Below are positions 9,253-15,790 of a DNA stretch of 44,544 bases, one piece after another. The stretch is taken from NCBI GenBank assembly GCA_016177925.1, contig JACOUH010000134.1:1-44544 (forward strand), in the 5' to 3' direction. Position 1 is the stretch's first letter. The number at the start of each line of letters is the position of its first letter. This stretch comes from Planctomycetota bacterium. Lineage in GTDB: Bacteria > Planctomycetota > Planctomycetia > Gemmatales > Gemmataceae. Under the pieces are notes generated by a model. The model was not told the DNA's origin and did not search any database. It saw only the letters and a list, made by a program, of their open reading frames with translations. The translations under genes and the position numbers were made by a program.

Positions 9253-9894
9253 TTAAACTCCTGAAACGGGGGGGAGGAGCTTGCTCAACACCAGGTGCGT
9301 CGGCAGGTAGATGCAGACGGGCAGGAAGAGCATCAGTCCAAAGAGGAAGCGCGGCGCGGCCAGCCATTCCGGCGGGTCCTCCTCGCCAAGACCGAAGACC
9401 CAGTTGATGTTGGCCTTCCGCGTGGAGACGAAGTAGCACACGGGCAGCACCACCCAGCAAACGATCGTCTGGGCGGCCAGGGCCCGGCGGTCGTAGCCGA
9501 GCCGCCACACCAGCCAGAAGAGCAGCGGCGGCAGCCACAGATGGAACAGCGACAGGCCACGCAGGTACAGGGGAAGTTTCGGGTCGAACATGTAGGCGCT
9601 CATACCGAGCGGGCTCTTGCCGAGGACCAAGGCAAGCAGGAAGTCGAGCACCCACGCCGTCTCCAGCAGGCCGACCGACAGTACCTGCACGCTTGCCAGG
9701 AAGCCGTTTTCCAGCCAGAGGGCAAGCAACAGGACGAACAGGGCAATGTCGGAGAACCAGAGGAAATTCGCCGGACCGTGGTCTCTCCAGTAGATTGGGA
9801 CCAGAACGGCGAGGAAGGCGGTGTGAAAGAGCTTCAGCCAGAGCGGCACGCTGGGCGATTTCGGCGACGGCAGCAGGAGGCGATTGGTGCTCAC
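9253..9894 (-). CDS. Multi-pass membrane protein of unknown function
   Basis: The 213-residue product is mostly hydrophobic, with about six predicted membrane spans (for example FLAVLVPIYW, DIALFVLLLALWL, WVLDFLLALVLG, WLPPLLFWLVWRLG, IVCWVVLPVCYFV, FLFGLMLFLPVCIYL). The segment HGPANFLWFSDIAL recurs, to my recollection, in uncharacterised planctomycete proteins. No catalytic motif is evident. Its stop lies 46 bases before the ATG of the transglutaminase-like gene and overlaps that gene's possible extended start region, so the two are probably co-transcribed. It is divergent from tatC across a 291-base gap. Confidence 0.7.
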   Translation of the reverse strand: MSTNRLLLPSPKSPSVPLWLKLFHTAFLAVLVPIYWRDHGPANFLWFSDIALFVLLLALWLENGFLASVQVLSVGLLETAWVLDFLLALVLGKSPLGMSAYMFDPKLPLYLRGLSLFHLWLPPLLFWLVWRLGYDRRALAAQTIVCWVVLPVCYFVSTRKANINWVFGLGEEDPPEWLAAPRFLFGLMLFLPVCIYLPTHLVLSKLLPPVSGV

Positions 9895-9995
9895 GTCAGC
9901 CAGGCCACCGCGACAGAGAAAAAGGGGGGGCCGCTCTCGATGGTTATAGACAGGTGGAGAGGCACGGGCCAGCCGGGGAAAAATGATGCGCCAAC

Positions 9996-10024
9996 TTGAG
10001 CACCGCCGGGCGGGGTGATAGGAT
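9996..10024 (+). promoter_or_regulatory. Candidate sigma70-type promoter for tatC
   Basis: TTGAGC (9996-10001) and TAGGAT (10019-10024) are separated by exactly 17 bases, four of six matches to each consensus; an overlapping GATAAT is also present. It would give a leader of about 155 bases before the tatC ATG at 10186. No other structure was noticed in the gap 9895-10185. Confidence 0.35.
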
Positions 10025-10185
10025 AATCAAAACGGTAGCACCTCCTCCGGCGAGCCTGCGCTGGTCACACCGTCGCCTCCTGCCTTCGCGGCGACAACCT
10101 TGGCTCGCCTCCTGGGAGCGTCACATTCCGGCGCGCACTCGGGTAACTCTCCCGCCCTCCGTGCGCTTTCCGTGCAGGTTTACCG

Positions 10186-11271
10186 ATGAGCAAGGACCCC
10201 AGGAACATCGATCCCGATGATTTCTTCGCCGAAACGCGCATGAGCTTCGGCGACCACATCGAGGACCTGCGCGTCCATCTGTGGCGCGCCATCAAGGGCT
10301 TCTTCTTCGCCTGCATCCTCGGCTTCTTCCTCGGCCCTTACGTGCTCCACTTCATCGCCAAGCCGGTCGAGGAGCAACTTCAGGCCTTCTACGACCGCCG
10401 CGTCGAGGACGTTAAGAGGAAGGCCATCGAAGGTAACGACACCGACATCCGCAAGGCGAATGAGGCAAGTGACTGGTTCCAAACGGCCCACCCCGCCAAG
10501 CAGTTCCAAATGCTCGCCCAGGGCAAGTTCAACGAGGCGAACGAGTTCGAGAAGCCGGAAGCCAACGAGGACATCCCCGTCGTCAAGCTGTGGACGCGCA
10601 ACATCAACCCGGTAGAGGTCGCCATCGCCAACTACAAGGCGCAGCAGACGATCGGCAAGCGGCCGGCCCTGTCAACGCTGAACGTCCAGGAGGCCTTCAT
10701 GGTCTACCTGAAGGTGTCGATGGTGACCGGCTTCGTGCTCGGCAGTCCGTGGATCTTCTTTCAAATCTGGGCGTTTGTCGCCGCGGGCCTGTATCCACAT
10801 GAGAAGCGCTACGTCCACGTTTACCTGCCGCTGAGCCTGGGCCTGTTCCTCTTCGGCGTGCTGATTTGCGAGTTCTTCGTGATGCCCAAGGCGGTCGAGG
10901 CGCTCTTGTGGTTCAACGAGTGGCTCGGCCTGGAGCCTGAAATGCGGCTCAACGAGTGGCTCGGCTTCGCGATCATGATGCCGGTTGTCTTCGGCCTGTC
11001 GTTCCAGACGCCGCTGATCATGCTGTTCCTCAACCGCATCAGCATCATGTCCGTCGACTCCTACCGCGAGAAGCGGCGCCTCATCTGGTTCTTGATGGCC
11101 GTCTTCGCGGCCGTCATCACGCCGTCGACCGACCCGGCGAGCATGCTCTTTCTGTGGGTGCCGATGTGCCTGCTGTTCGAGCTTGGCATCTGGCTGTGCC
11201 TGATGTCGCCCACCCCGTCCCCGGAAGCTCTCGACGAGTCCGAGGAGGAAGAAAGCCTCATTGAGGTCTGA
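10186..11271 (+). CDS. tatC: Twin-arginine translocase subunit TatC with enlarged first external loop
   Basis: TatC is the multi-spanning receptor of the Tat pathway, which exports folded proteins. The N-terminal MSFGDHIEDLRVHLWRAIKG matches the family start block (F.DHL.ELR.RL). Later spans such as YLKVSMVTGFVLGSPWIFFQ, FVAAGLYPHEKRYVH and the end block FLMAVFAAVITPSTDPASML are characteristic. At 361 residues it is about 100 longer than a standard TatC. The extra length lies between the first span (about 37-58) and the second, in a charged hydrophilic stretch of about 60-165, predicted to lie outside the cytoplasm. The C-terminal tail is acidic. The gene is followed after 11 bases by a CobA-HemD fusion on the same strand, so they are probably co-transcribed. 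Start-site support is weak. Confidence 0.92.
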   Translation: MSKDPRNIDPDDFFAETRMSFGDHIEDLRVHLWRAIKGFFFACILGFFLGPYVLHFIAKPVEEQLQAFYDRRVEDVKRKAIEGNDTDIRKANEASDWFQTAHPAKQFQMLAQGKFNEANEFEKPEANEDIPVVKLWTRNINPVEVAIANYKAQQTIGKRPALSTLNVQEAFMVYLKVSMVTGFVLGSPWIFFQIWAFVAAGLYPHEKRYVHVYLPLSLGLFLFGVLICEFFVMPKAVEALLWFNEWLGLEPEMRLNEWLGFAIMMPVVFGLSFQTPLIMLFLNRISIMSVDSYREKRRLIWFLMAVFAAVITPSTDPASMLFLWVPMCLLFELGIWLCLMSPTPSPEALDESEEEESLIEV

Positions 11272-11282
11272 GGAAGTCAGCC

Positions 11283-12806
11283 TTGAGCGTTGGTTCTGTT
11301 TTTCTGGTCGGCGCCGGTCCTGGCAACGCTAGCCTCGTAACGCTCCGTGGCGTCGAGTGCCTGGCCTGCGCCGATCTCGTCGTCTACGATCGGCTGGTGC
11401 CGGCGCGTGTGCTAACCTTCGCGCCGGCGAGCGCCGAGAAGGTGTGCGTCACCGATCTCGCCGGGTCGCATCCCGAGCGCGGGCCGCTGGTCCTCGAGCG
11501 CATGATCGCAGCAGCGAGGCAGGGCCGCTGCGTCGTGCGTCTCAAGGGCGGCGACCCGCTCGTGTTCGGCCGCGGCGGCGAGGAAGCCGAGGCGCTCCAC
11601 CATGAAGGCATTCCCTTCGAGATTGTTCCCGGCGTGACGGCGGCGCTCGGAGCCGCCGCCTACGCCGGCATTCCGCTCACCGACCGCCGCTGCGCCAGTG
11701 CCGTCGCTCTCGTCACCGGGCACGAAGACCCCGCCAAGCCCGACAGCGCGCTCGACTGGGAGGCGCTGGCGCGCTTCCCCGGTACGCTCGTCTTCTATAT
11801 GGGCATCGGCCGGCTGGAGAAGATCGCACAATCGCTGCTCGATCACGGCAAGCCGCCCGAGACGCCGGCCGCCCTCGTCCAGTGGGCGACGCTCGGCCGG
11901 CAGCGCACCATCGAGGCCCCGCTCGGCGATCTCGCTCGTGCCGGTCGCGCTGCTGGCGTCATCGCTCCGGCGCTCACCATCGTCGGGCCGGTCGTCGCCT
12001 TCCGCGAACAGGTGTCCTGGTTCGAGAAGCTGCCGCTGTTCGGGCGTCGCGTGTTAGTGACGCGACCCGCCCAGCAGTCCGCCGATCTGGTCCGAAAGCT
12101 CGAAGAGCTGGGGGCGATCGTCCATGCTCTGCCGGCGGTGCGAGTCGGCGAGCCGGCCGACTGGGGCCCGGTCGACGCGGCCCTTGCTCGCCTTGGCGAC
12201 TATCAATGGCTGGTCTTCACCAGCGTCAACGGCGTCCATGCGTTCGTCCGCCGGCTGCGCACGACGGAACTCGACCTGCGGGCGCTGGGGCATATCCGCC
12301 TGGCTGCTATCGGGCCGGCCACGGCCGACGCGCTGCGCACGTACTATCTCAAACCCGATCTCGTCCCGCAGGAGTATCGCTCCGAGAGCCTGGTCGCCGC
12401 GCTGGCCGAGCGCGTCGCCGGGCAGCGCGTCCTGCTGGCCCGTGCCGACCGTGGCCGCGAACTACTGCGCGAGGAGCTGGCAAGGATCGCGAGCGTCGAC
12501 CAGGTGGCCGTGTACTCTCAGGAAGACGTCCCGGCAGCTGACGGCGCCGTGCTCGATCTGCTACGAAACGGAGAAATGGACTACATCATTCTGACTTCGT
12601 CGAATATTGCTCGGTCGCTGGCTCGCCTGCTCGCCCCCGAGGCTCACGCTGCCATCCGCGACGGCCGGGTGCGTGTGGTCAGCATCAGCCCTGTGACCAG
12701 CGCCGCGGTGCGCGAGCTAGGCTGGCCCGTTGCAGCCGAGGCCCGTGTCTACACGATGGAGGGCGTCCTCGAAGTGCTGGTCGACCTCGCCCGCCGCGAA
12801 CGTTAA
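11283..12806 (+). CDS. cobA-hemD: Bifunctional uroporphyrinogen-III C-methyltransferase / uroporphyrinogen-III synthase (CobA-HemD fusion)
   Basis: The N-terminal half (about 1-250) is a SUMT: VFLVGAGPGNASLVTLRG binds S-adenosylmethionine, VRLKGGDPLVFGRGGEE and FEIVPGVTAALGAAAYAGIP are family blocks. The C-terminal half (about 255-500) is uroporphyrinogen-III synthase: RRVLVTRPAQQSADLV, FTSVNGVHAF and IILTSSNIARSL. HemD cyclises hydroxymethylbilane and CobA methylates the product to precorrin-2, the branch point to siroheme and cobalamin. The start is a TTG 11 bases after the tatC stop, preceded by TGAGGAAG. The linkage to tatC may be only transcriptional. Fusions of these two activities are well known. 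Confidence 0.93.
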   Translation: MSVGSVFLVGAGPGNASLVTLRGVECLACADLVVYDRLVPARVLTFAPASAEKVCVTDLAGSHPERGPLVLERMIAAARQGRCVVRLKGGDPLVFGRGGEEAEALHHEGIPFEIVPGVTAALGAAAYAGIPLTDRRCASAVALVTGHEDPAKPDSALDWEALARFPGTLVFYMGIGRLEKIAQSLLDHGKPPETPAALVQWATLGRQRTIEAPLGDLARAGRAAGVIAPALTIVGPVVAFREQVSWFEKLPLFGRRVLVTRPAQQSADLVRKLEELGAIVHALPAVRVGEPADWGPVDAALARLGDYQWLVFTSVNGVHAFVRRLRTTELDLRALGHIRLAAIGPATADALRTYYLKPDLVPQEYRSESLVAALAERVAGQRVLLARADRGRELLREELARIASVDQVAVYSQEDVPAADGAVLDLLRNGEMDYIILTSSNIARSLARLLAPEAHAAIRDGRVRVVSISPVTSAAVRELGWPVAAEARVYTMEGVLEVLVDLARRER

Positions 12807-12884
12807 ACGTTCAACGTTAAACGTCGAACGTCCAACGACTTGAGTTCGACGTTCAACGTTCGACGTTCGACGTTCGACGTTCAA
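12799..12884. repeat. Degenerate AACGTT/GACGTT tandem repeat between convergent genes
   Basis: About 14 overlapping copies of (a/g)acgtt or its complement run from the end of the cobA-hemD gene into the last ten codons of the convergent decarboxylase gene. Because the unit is self-complementary, transcripts of either gene can fold into imperfect hairpins, so it may end transcription from both sides. It also supplies the C-terminal residues RRTSNVER of the decarboxylase. Confidence 0.6.
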
Positions 12885-14160
12885 GTTGCTCGCCCAGCTC
12901 ACGCAGCAGCCCGACCACTTCCTCGACGTCGGCCGCCGTCGTGCGCCAGTTGACGAAACAGAACTCGAAGCACCCCGCTTCCTCCAGCAGCCGCTGTCCG
13001 TACTCCGCCAGTAGGCAGCAGTGCTCGACAAGGCGGCGGAACCAACTCAGTCCCAACACCTGCACCGACAGCCAGATCTTCAGCGACCGGAAGCGCCGCG
13101 TCAGAGCGATGCCGTAGTCGGCGAAGTTGACCTGGTCCTCCGCCGGCTCGACGTCCTGCATGTACTCGGGCCGCATCGCGAACGTCTGCCCCAGCAGCCG
13201 CCCGTCCCGGACCAACACGCAGCCGGACTCGAAGGTCTGCCCGAACCACTTGTGCGGATCGAGCGTCAGCGAGTCGGCCGCACCGATTCCTTCCAGCAGC
13301 GCCTTCCCCTCGGGCGTCAGGACCGCCACCCAACCATAGGCGGCGTCGACGTGAAACCACAACTGCTCGCGCCGGCAGAAGTCGCCCAGCGGCGCCAGTG
13401 CGTCGACGGCCCCCGTGTTGGTGGCGCCCGCGTTGGCCACCAGTGCCCACGGCCGTCTCCCCTCTTCGCGATCGCGCCGGATCAATTCCGCCAGGGCGTC
13501 AATCCGCAGGCGATAGCGCCCGTCGGTCGGAACGGGCCGCACCTGGTCGGGCCGCAATCCCATCACGCGGGTCGCGCGGTCCACCGACCAGTGCCGCTGC
13601 TCCGTGACGTACAGAACGGCCCGCGCCCTTTCCTCGAACGACAGCGGTTCACGGGCAGTCACCAGGGCGGTCAGGTTCGCCTCCGAGCCGCCGGCGGTCA
13701 GCACGCCCCTCGCCGAGGCCGGACAGCCAAGCAACTCCTTGAACCAGTCGAGTACCAGCAGCTCGACCTGTGAGGGTGCCGCCGACTCCAGCCAGACACT
13801 GCCGAAGAAGTTGGTGCCGGCACAGAGCACTTCGCCCAGCACCGAGAGGAACGACGGAGCGCTGGGGATGAACGCCAGGAAACGCGGGTGGCTGGGCCGG
13901 AAGGCGTGGGAGGCTATCTTCTCCTCGAAGTCGCGCAGCACCGCGGCGAAGTCCCGCCCTGACTCCGGTGGGGGACAGCGCAGCAGGGCCTCCAGCTCGG
14001 CGCGCGTGCCGGTGTGGCCGACGGGCTGGTCCGCCAGCGTGGCCAGGTGACGGACCACCCAGTCCATCGCCTGCCGGCCGAGGGCCTGCATCTGGCCGGC
14101 GTCGGGGTGGGGCAGCGGGGCAGCGCAGCGGTCGCGCAGCGCGTTAGAAGGTGTGGTCAA
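12853..14160 (-). CDS. Group II PLP-dependent decarboxylase (aromatic-L-amino-acid decarboxylase family)
   Basis: The 435-residue protein has GGSEAN (157-162), FHVDAAYG (269-276) and DPHKWF with the pyridoxal phosphate lysine at 304. These are hallmarks of the family that decarboxylates tyrosine, tryptophan, DOPA or glutamate; the substrate cannot be read from the sequence. I begin at the TTG at 14160, whose bases overlap the TGA stop of the upstream gene (gattgacc), a typical coupled start. A longer open frame upstream has a low-complexity Arg/Pro composition and lies over the neighbour, so it was not used. The last ten residues are encoded by the AACGTT repeat tract. Fragments of this gene are duplicated at 18172-18369. 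Confidence 0.9.
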   Translation of the reverse strand: MTTPSNALRDRCAAPLPHPDAGQMQALGRQAMDWVVRHLATLADQPVGHTGTRAELEALLRCPPPESGRDFAAVLRDFEEKIASHAFRPSHPRFLAFIPSAPSFLSVLGEVLCAGTNFFGSVWLESAAPSQVELLVLDWFKELLGCPASARGVLTAGGSEANLTALVTAREPLSFEERARAVLYVTEQRHWSVDRATRVMGLRPDQVRPVPTDGRYRLRIDALAELIRRDREEGRRPWALVANAGATNTGAVDALAPLGDFCRREQLWFHVDAAYGWVAVLTPEGKALLEGIGAADSLTLDPHKWFGQTFESGCVLVRDGRLLGQTFAMRPEYMQDVEPAEDQVNFADYGIALTRRFRSLKIWLSVQVLGLSWFRRLVEHCCLLAEYGQRLLEEAGCFEFCFVNWRTTAADVEEVVGLLRELGEQLERRTSNVER

Positions 14161-14597
14161 TCGTGGTGGGCCTTGCGGTGGTGCTCGGCGATGCGGTCCG
14201 GCGAGATGTGCCAGCCGCAGTCCTCGCAGGTGGGGGCTTTCTCGTAGCAGCCGCCGCAGTACAGCGGGCCGCCGAGGAAGAACTGCTCCAGTCGGGTGCG
14301 ATCCTCGTCGCCCAGCTCGCCGGCATCGGCGGGCAGGTGGAGCTGACTGCCGCAGCCGTCGCAGTCGCGGGCGCTGAGCTGCTTGAGCAGGGGAACGTAA
14401 TGGTCGTGGACGCCGCGCGGCACCACGCCCTTGCCATTGCACAGGGGACAGGCGCGGCCGAGCTGGGCCTCGATCGCCTTGCGGATGAAGGCGCTCTTGT
14501 TGGGCAACTTGTTGAGCAGGTCCGCCAGCTCCTTCTCGACCTTGAAGGCGACCACCTCACTCTTTTGCGGTCGCGGTTTTGGCGGTCGGCGCGACAT
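14157..14597 (-). CDS. Ribbon-helix-helix / four-CxxC zinc-binding protein
   Basis: Residues about 14-47 (VVAFKVEKELADLLNKLP, then NKSAFIRKAIEAQLG) resemble a ribbon-helix-helix DNA-binding fold. Downstream are four CxxC pairs: CPLC (50-53), CDGC (79-82), CGGC (114-117) and CEDC (124-127), enough for two zinc sites. The C-terminus is His-rich (GWHISPDRIAEHHRKAHH). The start ATG has AAGAGG seven bases upstream; an upstream in-frame start would add 24 less typical residues. Its stop overlaps the TTG start of the decarboxylase gene, so translation of the two is coupled. A transcriptional regulator or a CopG-like autoregulator of this pair is a reasonable inference, not shown. Confidence 0.75.
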   Translation of the reverse strand: MSRRPPKPRPQKSEVVAFKVEKELADLLNKLPNKSAFIRKAIEAQLGRACPLCNGKGVVPRGVHDHYVPLLKQLSARDCDGCGSQLHLPADAGELGDEDRTRLEQFFLGGPLYCGGCYEKAPTCEDCGWHISPDRIAEHHRKAHHD

Positions 14598-14669
14598 GAC
14601 AACCTCTTGACCGGGCGACAGCTTAGCTCCACTTTCTTCAGTGTACCGCAGCGCGAAGACCCTCTGCAA

Positions 14670-14760
14670 GGGGTCAGGGGTCAGGGGTCAGGGAAGACAA
14701 ATGCCCTTCTTCCCTGACCCCTGACCCCTGACCCCTGACCCCTTGCTGGCGTATCATGAC
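14670..14760. repeat. GGGGTCA heptad hairpin, copy 1
   Basis: Three tandem ggggtca heptads plus gggaaga (14670-14697) face tcttccc plus four tgacccc heptads (14708-14742), forming a long hairpin with a ten-base loop. It is followed by ttgctggcgtatcatgac (14743-14760). A related element with two and three heptads and the identical 18-base flank lies at 18369-18445. It sits upstream of the zinc-binding gene on the minus strand and could affect its transcription. Confidence 0.75.
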
Positions 14761-14827
14761 TGTTGTAAGGAAAGCGGTCGCAGAGGGGCTGTTGGAACCT
14801 GTCTGGCCCGGGATACATGCCGTCTGT

Positions 14828-14986
14828 TGGTGAGAATCTTCTCACCAGCATTTCGAGAACCGCTGGCCAGCCAGCGGTTGCGCCCCGAACCGAGCCTTCA
14901 AGCAAACCCGAGGCCGCCCCCTCAACGGAAGCCGCTTTCCTTGCTGCCGTCTCAATAAGTTAGGGTCTTGAAGACCCCTTGAGGGG
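14828..14986 (+). promoter_or_regulatory. Series of perfect hairpins in the leader of the ECF sigma pseudogene
   Basis: Four perfect palindromes occur in 160 bases: tggtgagaa/ttctcacca (14828-14847), aaccgctggc/gccagcggtt (14858-14879), gggtctt-g-aagaccc (14963-14977) and ccccttgagggg (14975-14986). The last overlaps the ribosome binding site region (GAGGGG) of the sigma gene. They could be protein-binding operators or RNA structures controlling that gene. No other coding feature is visible between 14598 and 14992 apart from the GGGGTCA hairpin. Confidence 0.45.
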
Positions 14987-14992
14987 CCTGCC

Positions 14993-15403
14993 ATGCCTGA
15001 GGCGCCTGTCACCCGGCCCAGCCTTCTGGTGCGCCTGCGGAGCGCCGCGGACAGCGACGCCTGGCGGGAGTTCGTGCTCCTGTATGCCCCACTCGTTTAC
15101 GGGCTGGCCCGCCGGTAGGGCCTTCAGGATGCCGATGCGGCGGACGTCACTCAGGAGGTCTTTCAGAGAGTCAGCGCTGCCATCAAGAACCTGGACTATG
15201 ATCCTCGCCGCGGCTCCTTCCGGGGCTGGCTCTTGACGCTGACCCGAAACGGCCTGCACGACTTTCTGACCCGACGGGGTCGCCCGCCTGTGGCGCCTGC
15301 CGGACGTGCCAGAGCCAGAGCCGGCGCCCTCTCCTTGACGAGCTGCCCCCACGTCCCTGCCTCCATCTCCTGCACCCGCGCACCCGACGCGGGCCCTTCC
15401 TGA
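14993..15403 (+). pseudogene. ECF-type RNA polymerase sigma factor, disrupted
   Basis: The frame begins MPEAPVTRPSLLVRLRSAAD and runs into WREFVLLYAPLVYGLARR, the region 2 start of planctomycete ECF sigma factors. An in-frame TAG at 15116 follows, where relatives have Gln (one-base CAG to TAG change). The same frame then continues convincingly: GLQDADAADVTQEVFQRV, DPRRGSFRGWLLTLTRNGLH. After about residue 100 similarity fades into low-complexity Pro/Ala/Arg sequence and a stop at 15401, so region 4 (promoter -35 recognition) is missing. The gene is therefore inactive unless suppressed. It has a good ribosome binding site and lies upstream of a decayed surface-protein gene on the same strand. 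Confidence 0.8.
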
Positions 15404-15790
15404 CCGCCCTCCACCCGCCGTCACCCGCCTCGGCCTGACGCGCCGGCGAGCCTCTGCGCACCCGCCCCCGACGGTCCGAAAAAAACGGGCGGCGTGTTAG
15501 GTCCGAGCCGCTGGGGGGGTATTAGTTATTGTCGAGCCCACTTACCTGCCGTCCAATCCGTGCAGCGATCCGTGGGAAGGGCGTCCAGCACAACGGCGAC
15601 GCACCGCGGTAGCGGCTCGAGAGGACTGCCCAAAACGGTTCCCTGTAACGTTCATCAGCCAACGTCCTCCGGGGGATTCCCTGGAGAGGCGCCCGGGAAG
15701 CGTTCGCGCGCCGGCCGGCTGGCACCCCGTAGGTGCCGGCACGCCCTCGCTGCGGGCCTTCAGAACCTTTTTTTCTCAGAAAGGACTCCG
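15404..15790. other. Non-coding gap upstream of the decayed surface-protein gene
   Basis: No convincing gene is seen. One hairpin (ggcacc/ggtgcc, 15721-15737) lies about 55 bases before the start of the next gene. The last bases contain AAAGGA, the ribosome binding site of that gene. A CT-rich stretch at 15403-15430 is probably the decayed tail of the sigma pseudogene. Confidence 0.4.

Noticed and set aside
14161..14442. N-terminal extension of the decarboxylase
   Set aside because: The extension is Arg/Pro-rich, overlaps the zinc-binding gene in another frame and is replaced by a well-placed TTG start overlapping that gene's stop.
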